A DNA stretch of 64,000 nt from VRUE01 sp963715455 (GTDB lineage: Bacteria > Actinomycetota > Thermoleophilia > Solirubrobacterales > 70-9), in assembly GCA_963715455.1 (NCBI GenBank), contig OY970245.1, forward strand, positions 372,001-436,000. The letters are read 5' to 3'. Below are positions 28,631-36,777 of this stretch, piece by piece. Positions within the stretch are counted from its first letter, which is position 1, and each line of letters starts with the position of its first letter. Under the pieces are notes generated by a model. That model was not told where the DNA came from, did not search any database, and worked only from the letters and a program-made list of their open reading frames with translations. A program made the position numbers and the translations under genes.

Positions 28631-29704
28631 CTAGACCTTGATAGTCACCACGTCGCCGTCCTGGACGACGTAGTCGCGGCCCTCGACGCGCAGCAGGCCC
28701 TTGTCGCGGCCCTGGGAGTAGCCGCCGCACTCGACCAGCTCGCGCCAGCCGATCGCCTCGGCCTTGACGAAAGCGTCCTGGATCTCGGTGTGGATCGTGC
28801 CCGCCGCCTCCCAGGCAGTCGAGCCGCGGGCCAGCGGCCGAGCGACCGCCTCCTTGCCCTCGCCGGCGGTGAAGAAGACGATCAGGTCGAGCAGCTCGTA
28901 GGCGGCGCGCACGAGCCGCGCCAGGCCAGAGCCCTCGACCCCGTAGGACTCGCGCATCTCCTCGGCTTCCGCCGGGTCGAGCTCGGCAAGCTCGCCCTCG
29001 ATGCGGGCACTGACCGCGACCACGCCGGCGCCGACCACCTCTGAGTGCTCGACCACCGCAACGGGAGGCTCGGCGTCGCCCTCATCGACGTTGGCGACGT
29101 AGAGGATCGGCTTTGACGTGAGCGCCTGCAGATTGCGCGGCCCGTGCGCGGCGGCGTCGGGCACGGGGACCGAGCGGGCCGGCTTGCCCTCGGCTAGGGC
29201 GGCGACCACCCGCTCGAGCCAGTCGCGCTCGGCGATCGCCTCGGCGTCGCCCGACTTGGCGCCCTTGCGCACCCGGTCGAGGCGGCGCTCGGCGCCCTCG
29301 TAGTCAGAGAGCATCAGCTCTGTCTCGATCGTCTCGATGTCGGCCAACGGATCGACCCGACCGTCGGGATGGGGCACGCCGGAGTCGGCGTGGCAGCGAA
29401 CGACATGGCAGATCGCATCGGTCTCGCGGATCGAGGCGAGGAACTGGTTGCCGAGCCCCTCGCCCTCGGAGGCGCCTTTGACCAGGCCGGCGATGTCATG
29501 GAAGGCGATCGTCGCCGGTTCCAGCTTCGAGGCCTTGACCGTCGCGGCAACCTGCTCGAGCCGCTCATCGGGCACCTCGGCAATCGCCACGTTGGGCTCG
29601 ATCGTCGTGAATGGGTAGTCGCCGGTCTGAGCGCCGCCGCTGGTTAGCGCGTTGAAGAGGGTCGACTTGCCCGCGTTGGGCAGCCCGACGATGCCGACCT
29701 TCAT
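28631..29704 (-). CDS. ychF: Ribosome-binding ATPase YchF (OLA1)
   Basis: 357 aa from ATG 29704 (MKVGIVGLPNAGKST). P-loop GLPNAGKST, TTIEPNVA, DIAGLVKGAS, the nucleotide-specificity region NVDEG (family NxxE), coiled-coil insert, and a C-terminal TGS domain with FFTAGEGKEAVARPL. The Obg-like ATPase YchF binds ribosomes and is linked to stress control of translation. Its start overlaps the stop of the PAP2 gene (ATGA), so both are translated from one message. Confidence 0.97.
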   Translation of the reverse strand: MKVGIVGLPNAGKSTLFNALTSGGAQTGDYPFTTIEPNVAIAEVPDERLEQVAATVKASKLEPATIAFHDIAGLVKGASEGEGLGNQFLASIRETDAICHVVRCHADSGVPHPDGRVDPLADIETIETELMLSDYEGAERRLDRVRKGAKSGDAEAIAERDWLERVVAALAEGKPARSVPVPDAAAHGPRNLQALTSKPILYVANVDEGDAEPPVAVVEHSEVVGAGVVAVSARIEGELAELDPAEAEEMRESYGVEGSGLARLVRAAYELLDLIVFFTAGEGKEAVARPLARGSTAWEAAGTIHTEIQDAFVKAEAIGWRELVECGGYSQGRDKGLLRVEGRDYVVQDGDVVTIKV

Positions 29705-30195
29705 GATGGAAGCGGCACGATCAGGCCCAGGCCGACGCCGAGCAAGGCGCCGGCGAGCACGTCGGACGGGTAGTGCATGCCGAGATAGGGCCGGCCGAGT
29801 GAGATGGCAATTGCCAGGACGAAGGCGAGCGCGCCGAGCGGCTCGACCCGGGTCATCGCCGTGGCGACCGCGAAGGCGGAGGTCGCGTGAGCCGAGGGGA
29901 AGCTGAGCGAGCTCGGCGCCCCACCCAGCGGCGGCAACCCCTCGAGCACCGGCCGCGGCCGCTTGACGACCAGCTTGATCGCGTAGTTGAGCGCAATCGC
30001 CAGTGGCCCGAGCAGCGCGCAGATCAGCCACGTCTCGCGGTTGGAAGAGTCAACGAGCGCCAGAGCAACCCCGATCGCCATCCAGATGCCGGCGTTGTTC
30101 CCGGACTTGCCAAGGACCCTCATCAGCCCCTCCAAGCCGGGCGTGTGCCCGCGAGTCCGCATCGCGTGGAGAAGCTGGAGATCCAATCCGTGCAT
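29701..30195 (-). CDS. Phosphatase PAP2 family membrane protein
   Basis: 164 aa from the ATG at 30195 (MHGLDLQLLHAM). The three PAP2 motifs are present: KLVVKRPRP, PSAHATS (PSGH variant) and SLGRPYLGMHYPSD. About four to five membrane segments. Likely dephosphorylates a lipid phosphate (undecaprenyl pyrophosphate or phosphatidic acid). Overlaps ychF by 4 bp. A longer start at 30306 is possible but the extra 37 residues are low-complexity. Confidence 0.87.
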   Translation of the reverse strand: MHGLDLQLLHAMRTRGHTPGLEGLMRVLGKSGNNAGIWMAIGVALALVDSSNRETWLICALLGPLAIALNYAIKLVVKRPRPVLEGLPPLGGAPSSLSFPSAHATSAFAVATAMTRVEPLGALAFVLAIAISLGRPYLGMHYPSDVLAGALLGVGLGLIVPLPS

Positions 30196-30332
30196 GAGCG
30201 GGAGCAGAATAGGGCTACTCGGGTGGGTGGCACGGGGAGGGGGCCGAGAACGGACGCCCCGCGCCCGCCCGCAGGCCCCCTCCCCGGGACAGGACCCGCC
30301 CGCCAATCACCTCAGTCAATATCCGTCCCTCA

Positions 30333-31298
30333 ATGCCCTCCGTACCCGGCTACGTCCACACCCCCGGCCATCACTGCGGCTCCACCGCCCTGCGCAACCT
30401 GCTCGGCTTCCACGGAGTCGAGATCAGCGAGGAGATGGCTTTTGGCCTTGGGGCCGGTGCCTGCTTCTACTACGTCGCCCTCGAGGAGGCCTCGCCAAGC
30501 CGCTGGTTCAACGGCCGCACCGCCAAGCTGGAGGAGAACTTCGGCGAGTTGACCGGAGCGGCGCTGGAGCTGCGCACCTTCGACGAGGGCGATGGCGCCG
30601 CCTGGGAGGCGGCGCGCGCTGAGGTCGACGCCGGGCAGCCGGTGTTGCTGCTCACCGACCTCTACTACCTCAACCACTACGGCAACTCGGCCCACTTCCC
30701 GGGGCACGCAGTGGTCCTCGCCGGCTACGACGAGGAGTTCGTCCACCTCTCCGACACCGGCTTCGAGGAGCTGCAGACGACGACACGGCTGGCGGACCTC
30801 GACCGCGCCCGCCACAGCCAGCATCCCGCCTACCCGCTCGCCGGCCACATGTTCACGGCGAGCGGCGCGGTCAGCGAGGAGCAGCTGCGCGCCGCGATCC
30901 CGGCCGCGATCGAGCGTGCGGCGGGGGCGATGGTCGAACCCGAGTTCCGCCAGTTCTCCGGCCTAGACGCGGTCGAGCGGCTCGCCGCCGAGGCGGGCGG
31001 CTGGCCCGAGGTGGCCGAGGACTGGCAGTGGTGCGCGCGCTTCGGCTACCAGGTGATTGAGCGCCGCGGCACTGGCGGCGGCGCCTTCCGGCTGATGTAC
31101 TCGCGCTTCCTCGAGGAGGCAGGAAGACCCGAGGCGCCACTGGCCGCCGAGGCGGCAGCGCGCTGGACCGAGCTGGCCGAGGCCTTCCACGCGGCCAGCG
31201 AGAGCGAGGCGCCGGAGCCGGCGCTCTGGCGCGAGATCGACTCAGCGGCGAAACGTGTCGCCGCGGCCGAGCAGAGCCTCTGGACGGCGCTCGCCTGA
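30333..31298 (+). CDS. BtrH N-terminal domain / DUF4872 protein
   Basis: 321 aa. The N-terminus, GHHCGSTALRNLLGFHG, matches the butirosin biosynthesis protein H N-terminal domain, a papain-like acyltransferase fold with Cys15; AHFPGHAVVLAGYD may supply the His and LSDTG an Asp. A helical DUF4872-type C-terminal half follows. In BtrH the domain moves an acyl group from a carrier protein to an aminoglycoside. No carrier or sugar genes lie here, so the substrate is open. The nei gene starts 3 bp downstream, so they may be co-transcribed. Confidence 0.75.
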   Translation: MPSVPGYVHTPGHHCGSTALRNLLGFHGVEISEEMAFGLGAGACFYYVALEEASPSRWFNGRTAKLEENFGELTGAALELRTFDEGDGAAWEAARAEVDAGQPVLLLTDLYYLNHYGNSAHFPGHAVVLAGYDEEFVHLSDTGFEELQTTTRLADLDRARHSQHPAYPLAGHMFTASGAVSEEQLRAAIPAAIERAAGAMVEPEFRQFSGLDAVERLAAEAGGWPEVAEDWQWCARFGYQVIERRGTGGGAFRLMYSRFLEEAGRPEAPLAAEAAARWTELAEAFHAASESEAPEPALWREIDSAAKRVAAAEQSLWTALA

Positions 31299-31301
31299 TT
31301 C

Positions 31302-32069
31302 GTGGCCGAGGGCGACACGATCCTGCGTGCGGCGCGGCGCATCGAGAGGGCGCTCGGCGGGCAGCAGGTCGAGGCGGGCGCACCCAATCCGCGCGGTCGC
31401 GCCGCCGGGATCGAGCGGCTCGAAGGCAGGATGCTTGAGCGCGCCGAGGCACACGGTAAGCACTTGCTGCTGCGCTTCGGCGAGCTCACCCTGCACAGCC
31501 ACCTCGGCATGAGCGGCGCCTGGCACGTCTACTCGCGCGGTGCCACATGGCGCAAGCCACCAAATGCTGCCTGGGCCGTGCTGCGCGGCGGCGGCGAAGC
31601 CGTCCAGTTCGGCGGGCCGACCCTGCGGGTCCTGCGCTCGGATGCCCTACGCCGCGACCCGGCGCTCGCCCGGCTCGGCCCCGACATCCTCGCTCCCGAC
31701 TTCGACGCCGAGCTGATCACCAACTCGCTGCGCTCCGCACCTGAGCGGACGATCGGCGACGCCCTGCTCGACCAGACCCTGGTCGCCGGCATCGGCAACA
31801 TCTTCAAGAGCGAGGCCTGCTTCGCTGCCGGGCAGGACCCCTGGCAGCCGGTCGGCGAGCTCGCCGAGGCGCAACTCCGTCATGTGGTGCAAGCGGCCCA
31901 CGACCTGATGAGCGAGGCGGTCGAGAACGGCCGCCAGGAGCGTGCCGTCTACCGCCGTGCCAGACAACCCTGCCCGCGCTGCGCCACCCCGATCCGCTCG
32001 CGTGGCCAAGGCGACGCCAACCGCACCACCTACTGGTGCCCTGTTTGCCAAGCGCGCATCGGCGGCTGA
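31302..32069 (+). CDS. nei: Endonuclease VIII-like DNA glycosylase
   Basis: 255 aa from a GTG. Fpg/Nei enzymes excise oxidised bases and cleave the abasic site. After removal of Met the chain starts AEGDTI, where homologues start with catalytic Pro-Glu; here Ala replaces Pro, as in some Nei2-type proteins. The H2TH region reads DQTLVAGIGNIFKSE. The C-terminal zinc finger has CPRCATPIRS and YWCPVC. The missing N-terminal Pro means the exact chemistry may differ from Fpg. Confidence 0.88.
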   Translation: MAEGDTILRAARRIERALGGQQVEAGAPNPRGRAAGIERLEGRMLERAEAHGKHLLLRFGELTLHSHLGMSGAWHVYSRGATWRKPPNAAWAVLRGGGEAVQFGGPTLRVLRSDALRRDPALARLGPDILAPDFDAELITNSLRSAPERTIGDALLDQTLVAGIGNIFKSEACFAAGQDPWQPVGELAEAQLRHVVQAAHDLMSEAVENGRQERAVYRRARQPCPRCATPIRSRGQGDANRTTYWCPVCQARIGG

Positions 32070-32103
32070 GCTTGCCGGCAGCCAAGGCGGGTAGAAAGAC
32101 GCC

Positions 32104-32349
32104 ATGCCGTTCTGGATCGCACGTCGCGCCGCCCCCGCCCTCTGGAGACGGGTGCCCTGGAAGATGGTTTGGATGGTCTCGCTCTGGCTGGCCGAGAAGG
32201 GCCGCGAGCGCGTCGAGAAGAACCTCACCAAGCGCGAACGCCACGAACTTCTCAACCTGGTCAAGAAGTCGAAGGGCATGCCCAACTCGCTCCCACAACG
32301 CGACCGGACGCGGCTGAAGAACATCGCCGGCAAGGCGATCCGCGGCTGA
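32104..32349 (+). CDS. Small basic protein of unknown function
   Basis: 81 aa, very rich in Arg/Lys (ERVEKNLTKRERHELLNLVKKSKG) with a hydrophobic Trp-containing N-terminus (VPWKMVWMVSLWLAEKG). A nucleic-acid or membrane-surface role is possible. It sits 34 bp after nei on the same strand. No family recognised. Confidence 0.6.
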   Translation: MPFWIARRAAPALWRRVPWKMVWMVSLWLAEKGRERVEKNLTKRERHELLNLVKKSKGMPNSLPQRDRTRLKNIAGKAIRG

Positions 32350-32396
32350 CAACCGGTTGAGGTTTCCTTCCCTTCGGGCCGGGTAGCGGAGCGGCC

Positions 32397-32642
32397 ATGA
32401 CCATCGCCGCAGCGATCTTCCTCATCGCCGTGGGCGCGATCCTGCGCTACGCGACCAACATCCACGTCGAGGGCGTCAGCATCGACACCGTCGGCCTGAT
32501 TTTGATGATCGCCGGTGCCGCCGGCCTCGTCCTCTCCTTCCTGCAAGAGGCGATCTGGTCCGACCGCGCCCGTCGCCGCGAAGCGGCAGTGCCGCCACCG
32601 GCCGAGGAACGCGTCGACCCGCGTCAGCCACCGCGCTACTAA
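32397..32642 (+). CDS. DUF6458 family small membrane protein
   Basis: 81 aa with two membrane segments (AAAIFLIAVGAILRYA and VGLILMIAGAAGLVLSFL) and a Pro/Arg-rich cytoplasmic tail. The pattern of IFLIAVGAIL followed by IDTVGLILMIAG is that of the actinobacterial DUF6458 family. Function unknown. Confidence 0.75.
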   Translation: MTIAAAIFLIAVGAILRYATNIHVEGVSIDTVGLILMIAGAAGLVLSFLQEAIWSDRARRREAAVPPPAEERVDPRQPPRY

Positions 32643-32675
32643 CGAGAGCGCGACACAGCAAAAAACATCATCGCC

Positions 32676-33440
32676 CTAGGCGCTCTCTGCACCAAATCTG
32701 GTGTCATAGGCTCGAACTAGAGAATCTACGAAATTATCCCATCGCAAAACACCTTCCTGCGGCGGAATATCGGCATCCAGTTCTCGAGTTAAAGGGTTAA
32801 ACGCAAGGAGCCCAAACGCCTCTAGCAAATGGTCAGCATCAGCCTCTGTACTTCTTGTCCGGATGCGGGATAGTCGACGGGCCGCTCGTTCGAGATATCG
32901 ACGCGTATCAACCCGGGTCCCATCATCTTCAACATCAATCGTCGGAAGAACTTGAATTCCTCCAACCACGGCAAACGGAAACTTGAGGTGAACGTTCACG
33001 GCAAACGCTCGGACATCCCCATAGCGGTTCCATATGGCACGTCCTATGGCTCGATAACTGGGCTTGATCTCAACTGCCAAGCGAATGCCATCAAGACGGT
33101 GAGCCTCCGTTACGTCGGATTGAGCAGTTCTAAGACCGCCTGCAACGCGTGTCTCTCCAGCCTTGGGTGTCAGGATGTGGAGCTTGGAAGTGGCCTGGTC
33201 GCCCAATTCATCATCGATGAACTTGCGATGGCGGACTGAAAGCTCTTGCGCTAGAACCTCGCCAAGGACTCGAGCAAGCGCAGTTTGGGCAGCCTTGGCC
33301 GAGTCGCTCTCCTTTGTCCCTTTGGACGGCAGCTGTCGTCCGTCGAGGACGTAAGCACTCGCAGCAGCGATGTAGTCCTCAACTGTGGGGCTACTGAGCC
33401 CGATGACTCGATCAAGCTCGGGGACAGCCGGATAAGGCAT
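32676..33440 (-). CDS. Putative type II restriction endonuclease
   Basis: 254 aa. The likely catalytic segment is LDGIRLAVEIKPSYRA, with an Asp followed by the E-x-K of a PD-(D/E)xK nuclease. I do not recognise a specific enzyme family. The assignment rests mainly on position: it starts 22 bp after the DNA methyltransferase gene on the same strand. Both genes have clearly lower GC and more AAT/ATT codons than everything around them, which points to recent transfer. Target sequence cannot be read. Confidence 0.65.
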   Translation of the reverse strand: MPYPAVPELDRVIGLSSPTVEDYIAAASAYVLDGRQLPSKGTKESDSAKAAQTALARVLGEVLAQELSVRHRKFIDDELGDQATSKLHILTPKAGETRVAGGLRTAQSDVTEAHRLDGIRLAVEIKPSYRAIGRAIWNRYGDVRAFAVNVHLKFPFAVVGGIQVLPTIDVEDDGTRVDTRRYLERAARRLSRIRTRSTEADADHLLEAFGLLAFNPLTRELDADIPPQEGVLRWDNFVDSLVRAYDTRFGAESA

Positions 33441-33462
33441 CAGCTATCGCCTAGACAACTGA

Positions 33463-34395
33463 TCATGCAGCCTTTGCAGCAGGCTGTGAGGCTGGCACTC
33501 GATTGGCGCTGTCTTCAATGCTCACTGAGGCAGAGGTACTGAATTCGCTGTTGAGCAGCCGAGACTCCAGAGCAGCAACATAAGTCGGATCGATCTCGAT
33601 CGAGATCGAGTTTCTGTCCGTCTCCATTGCCGCAATTGCTGTGGTCCCAGTGCCAGCGAAGGGATCAACCACAGTATCTCCAGCAAAACTAAACATCTTG
33701 ATCAGCCGACGAGGAATCTCAGGCGGGTATGGAGCTGGATGATCGCGTCTCAACTGCCCTGTGACGTCACTCCAAACAGGCGCGAAGTAACGAACGTAGT
33801 CGTCAGTCTCGATTCGCGACGCCTTCTCCATTTTTGCGGTCGGTTTGCGATACCCCCCAGGCTTGCGCAGGAAGAGGATGTGCTCGAGGTCGTTCTTGAC
33901 GATCCCATTGGGGAGATTGGGCTTACCGAGGTAGCGTCCGGATTTGGAGGCCTCCAGCTTCAAATTGGCGACCTTCAGCCACCGAATCGGCGTGAGGTTG
34001 TCAAAACCGATGTGCCTTGCCCGAACCTGAATGTCTGCCGAAAGCGGCAGGACATGGTGGCGCCCACCCTGGCGACGAGATATGCAGACATCCCCTACTA
34101 CACAGGCCACTCGCCCCCCGGGGACCAGTATCCGGAGGCATTCCTGCCAAACGGCATCGAGCTCATCGAGGAACTCGTCGTAGTCGGCCATGTTGCCTAG
34201 TTGGCCCGGGTGCTCGGGGTACTCCTTCAGTGATCCATACGGAGGGCTCGTACAAACAAGGTGGACGCTTTCGTCCTCAATGAAAGAGAGATCCCGGGCA
34301 TCTCCTTCGCGAATCAGGTGGCTGCGCTCCTTGCCCGGCACGCTGGTGAACGATATTCGGCCGATCAGACCGACTCGCCCGGAACTTCCACGCAT
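33463..34395 (-). CDS. DNA methyltransferase (TSPPY type) of a restriction-modification pair
   Basis: About 310 aa. The catalytic motif IV is CTSPPYGSLKEYPEH, typical of N4-cytosine and some N6-adenine enzymes. The SAM-binding motif I lies near the C-terminus (DPFAGTGTTAIAAMETDR), giving the beta-class order. The central part is a variable target region. Start uncertain: the ATG at 34395 overlaps a hairpin (34391-34412); a GTG at 34341 is an alternative. Composition is unlike the flanking genes. It should protect the host from the neighbouring nuclease. Confidence 0.86.
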   Translation of the reverse strand: MRGSSGRVGLIGRISFTSVPGKERSHLIREGDARDLSFIEDESVHLVCTSPPYGSLKEYPEHPGQLGNMADYDEFLDELDAVWQECLRILVPGGRVACVVGDVCISRRQGGRHHVLPLSADIQVRARHIGFDNLTPIRWLKVANLKLEASKSGRYLGKPNLPNGIVKNDLEHILFLRKPGGYRKPTAKMEKASRIETDDYVRYFAPVWSDVTGQLRRDHPAPYPPEIPRRLIKMFSFAGDTVVDPFAGTGTTAIAAMETDRNSISIEIDPTYVAALESRLLNSEFSTSASVSIEDSANRVPASQPAAKAA

Positions 34396-34412
34396 CTCCA
34401 AGCGGAGATGCG
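34391..34412. promoter_or_regulatory. Perfect hairpin at the start of the methyltransferase gene
   Basis: CGCATCTCC and GGAGATGCG, 9-bp stem, AAGC loop. It begins one base past the stop of the upstream methyltransferase gene and overlaps the proposed ATG of the R-M methyltransferase. It may be a terminator or an operator/translation-control hairpin. Confidence 0.5.
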
Positions 34413-35030
34413 CTAGTCCGCTCCGAAGGAAAGCCGCGCAAAGTAGGCGAACCAGTTGCCGGAGTGGCTCTCCCAAGCGAGTCCGGCCTCGGCGGCCTGG
34501 CGTTTGAGGCTGGCCTGGGTGGTGAAGTGGGGGTCGCCGAAGAGCTCGCCGACGATCAGGCGGCCGTTGGGCCGCAGGACGCGGGCGATCTCGCCCAGAG
34601 CCGCACCCGGGTCGGGGATCTCACCAAGCACGGCGGTGAGGATCACGGCGTCGATCGAGTCGTCCGCGTAGGGCAGGGCGGTGGCGTCCCCTTGGGTGGG
34701 AACGAGGTTGGCGAGATTGCGCTCGGCGGCGCGGCCCAACGTGTGGTCGAGGAACTCCTGCTGTAGGTCGAAGATCTCCAGCGTGCCGTCGGCACCGATC
34801 CACTCGGCCAGGTCAAGCGAGTAGTAGCCAACGCCGGGACCGATCTCGAGCAAACGCTCGCCCGGCTCGGGTCGCAGCACCTCGCGCAGGCGGTCGCGGG
34901 TGATGACCGGATGCGGCGCTTCCACCCAGAAGCGCTGGCCATATGGGCAGGCCGACGGGTTCTTGCGCCACCAGAGGGCCGCGCCCAGCACGGCGACGGC
35001 CGTCACTCCAACTGCCCCCTTGGCCTTCAT
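34413..35030 (-). CDS. Class I SAM-dependent methyltransferase with N-terminal membrane segment
   Basis: 205 aa. A short hydrophobic N-terminus (AVGVTAVAVLGAALWW) suggests a membrane anchor. The Rossmann motifs follow: LLEIGPGVGYYSLDLA, EIFDLQQEFLDH (acidic ribose ligand), GDATALPYADDSIDAV and VLRPNGRLIVGE. This is a UbiE/Methyltransf_11-like small-molecule methyltransferase; substrate unknown. High GC returns from this gene leftwards to rightwards, marking the R-M island border. Confidence 0.82.
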   Translation of the reverse strand: MKAKGAVGVTAVAVLGAALWWRKNPSACPYGQRFWVEAPHPVITRDRLREVLRPEPGERLLEIGPGVGYYSLDLAEWIGADGTLEIFDLQQEFLDHTLGRAAERNLANLVPTQGDATALPYADDSIDAVILTAVLGEIPDPGAALGEIARVLRPNGRLIVGELFGDPHFTTQASLKRQAAEAGLAWESHSGNWFAYFARLSFGAD

Positions 35031-35034
35031 CGAC

Positions 35035-35135
35035 TCAACGCCTCGTGACCAAGCAGATCAAGGACGCAGGGAGCGTGGCGTGCTCTGCACGCGAGCGACC
35101 GAGGACGCAGATATGCGCCGGTCACGGGGCGTTGA
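35035..35135. terminator. Long inverted repeat between two minus-strand genes
   Basis: TCAACGCCTCGTGACC (35035-35050) pairs with GGTCACGGGGCGTTGA (35120-35135), one G-T-type mismatch. Inside it a smaller GCGTGC-TCT-GCACGC hairpin and a doubled AGGACGCAG are present. The right arm covers the last codons of the 74-aa gene. A terminator or a decayed mobile-element end. Confidence 0.5.
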
Positions 35136-35346
35136 GGGAGAAGCCGACGCGGTGGGCGCCGGAATCGATCCTCAGGAAGGAGACCTTGCCCAGGTAGAGG
35201 GCGAGCACTCCATCCTCGGTCTTGACGTCGTGCCAACCGCCCTTCTCAACCGCCTTGCGCAGGTCCTTGAGCTCGCCCTCGCCGAGCCGCACCGAGATCA
35301 CCTGGCCGCCCTCGAAGCCGATCTCCACCTTCTGCGCTTCCGCCAT
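35122..35346 (-). CDS. Small conserved-looking hypothetical protein
   Basis: 74 aa, MAEAQKVEIGFEGGQVISVRL; predicted mostly beta with one helix (GELKDLRKAVEKG). The C-terminus (YLGKVSFLRIDSGAHRVGF) is regular beta. It adjoins the methylmalonyl-CoA epimerase gene (start and stop overlap by one base), so the two are co-expressed. No family recognised. Confidence 0.65.
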   Translation of the reverse strand: MAEAQKVEIGFEGGQVISVRLGEGELKDLRKAVEKGGWHDVKTEDGVLALYLGKVSFLRIDSGAHRVGFSLNAP

Positions 35347-35759
35347 CAGTGACCTCCTCCAGCCGGTTCGACGATCTCGGTGAGCACGCGCCCGGTGGAG
35401 CGCGGCTGCAGGAAGGCAACCCGGCTGCCGCCGATCCCGACCCGCGCCTTGGCGTCGATCAGCTCGATGCCCGTAGCGGCGATCTGCTCCAGGGCCGAGT
35501 CGATGTCGTCGACGGCGTAAGCGACGTGGTGCAGGCCAGCGCCACGCTTGGCAAGGTACTTGCCAACCGGCGTATCGGGACCGAGCGGCGCCAGCAGCTC
35601 GACGTGGCCGTCGCCGACGTTGAGCAAGGCCGCCTCGACGCCTTGCTCGGTAACCGTCTCGCGCAGCGCCAGCTCCATGGCGAAGCTCTTCTCGTAGAGC
35701 TCGATACCGGCGTCGAGGTCCTCGACGGCGACGCCGATGTGGTCGATCCTTCCGAACAC
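35346..35759 (-). CDS. mce: Methylmalonyl-CoA epimerase
   Basis: 137 aa, a full-length glyoxalase/VOC-fold epimerase converting (2S)- to (2R)-methylmalonyl-CoA, the substrate side of the B12-dependent mutase. IDHIGVAVEDLD opens the first VOC module with a metal His; HVELLAPLGPDTPVGKYLAKRG and GLHHVAYAVDDID supply the second; the last ligand Glu lies in VLTEIVEP. It implies that the cell runs a cobalamin-dependent propionyl-CoA route, consistent with the B12 locus at 12.7-20.3 kb. Confidence 0.92.
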   Translation of the reverse strand: MFGRIDHIGVAVEDLDAGIELYEKSFAMELALRETVTEQGVEAALLNVGDGHVELLAPLGPDTPVGKYLAKRGAGLHHVAYAVDDIDSALEQIAATGIELIDAKARVGIGGSRVAFLQPRSTGRVLTEIVEPAGGGH

Positions 35760-35770
35760 GGGGGCGCAGT

Positions 35771-36565
35771 CTACGCGGCGTTCTCGGCGCGGAGGATCTC
35801 GGCCAGCGCCGCGACGCCGACCTCGAGCTGCTCGGGGGTGGGCTCCTTGGTGGCGATCAAGCGTTGGATCTCTCGTCCAGGGGTGTGGAAGGCCTCGGCC
35901 AGTGGGTCACCGTGGTGGCGATCGCTCCAGGAGAACATCTCAACCGCGATCGAGGCGCCGCCGAGCCCGACCGCGGCGCGTGCCAGCGGGCCGGGTCGCT
36001 CGACGAGGCGCTCGAGCAGCACGGTGCCGGCCAGCGAAAGCAGCATCATCGGGGTGATCAGGTTGGAGCCGCAACGATCGTGCTCCTTAGGCACCCCGGT
36101 GGGGTCATCGATGCCCTGCTCATAGGCAGCGATCGCCTTGTGCTCGACGCCGTGGTAGGCGGCTAGATCGCGGTCCAGCAAGGCGACGATCGCCGGTGCG
36201 GCGCCGATCGCCTGCACCACTCCCTCGCGCAGGGCCGAGCTACCGAAGCGTTTGCGCAGCGTTGCCGTGGCGAGCAGCGTGGCGCCGACCGTGGCGACGA
36301 CACGCCAGTCCTCGAAGGGCAATCGCGCTGCCGGCATGCGACGCCGCACCAAGGGCAGGACAGCCAGCGCCTCGGCGAGCTTCAGCGGGCCACGCAGCCC
36401 CGGCATGCGCACCGCCAGGCCCGGCGCCAATTCCGGCTTGGGCTCAGAGGCAACTTCGACGCTGCCGTCTGCGGTGCGCACCGCCGCCGCCCAGTGGGTG
36501 GGGCCGTGGATCAGCAGCCCGTTGCGCAGGGCCATCCCGCCGAGTCGCAACTTCTCCGAAGCCAT
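35771..36565 (-). CDS. DUF1385 family membrane protein
   Basis: About 264 aa from the ATG at 36565 (MASEKLRLGGMALRNG); another ATG 24 bp upstream is possible. LRNGLLIHGPTHWAAAVR matches the DUF1385 start, and YHGVEHKAIAAYE and HDRCGSNLITPMMLL are the hallmark motifs. Several membrane segments. The family is often called a metal-dependent enzyme by its conserved His/Glu/Cys, but no function is established to my knowledge. Confidence 0.87.
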   Translation of the reverse strand: MASEKLRLGGMALRNGLLIHGPTHWAAAVRTADGSVEVASEPKPELAPGLAVRMPGLRGPLKLAEALAVLPLVRRRMPAARLPFEDWRVVATVGATLLATATLRKRFGSSALREGVVQAIGAAPAIVALLDRDLAAYHGVEHKAIAAYEQGIDDPTGVPKEHDRCGSNLITPMMLLSLAGTVLLERLVERPGPLARAAVGLGGASIAVEMFSWSDRHHGDPLAEAFHTPGREIQRLIATKEPTPEQLEVGVAALAEILRAENAA

Positions 36566-36610
36566 AACCGCACGATAGACCAGGCGCATAGTGGCGCTCG
36601 GCTGCCCACG

Positions 36611-36703
36611 CGGTGACGCGCCCCTACAGGCGCGCGGTCACCGTTCCCCCCGATACCCCCTGTATGTCCCCGCCGGAGGCCCCCAGTCCAGGCCCCCGGC
36701 GGG
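36611..36703. terminator. Two consecutive hairpins between the DUF1385 gene and rarA
   Basis: Hairpin one pairs CGGTGACGCGCC with GGCGCGCGGTCACCG (36611-36643). Hairpin two pairs CCCGCCGGAGGCC with GGCCCCCGGCGGG (36669-36703). The rest of the 188-bp gap (36590-36777) shows nothing else. They probably end rarA transcription upstream of the DUF1385 gene. Confidence 0.5.
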
Positions 36704-36777
36704 TGTCGGCTCTCCCTGGCTCTAGCTTGGAAAGCCGCCCATTGAAACCCTGGGTCTCAGAGAAAGTTGCGCTCGAC

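Noticed and set aside
32104..32642. The two 81-aa genes as a toxin-antitoxin pair
   Set aside because: They are 47 bp apart without coupling, and the second matches DUF6458, a membrane protein family with no toxin link.
36590..36777. Possible small RNA gene in the gap between DUF1385 gene and rarA
   Set aside because: The two hairpins look like terminators, there is no promoter-like sequence and no known RNA family pattern.
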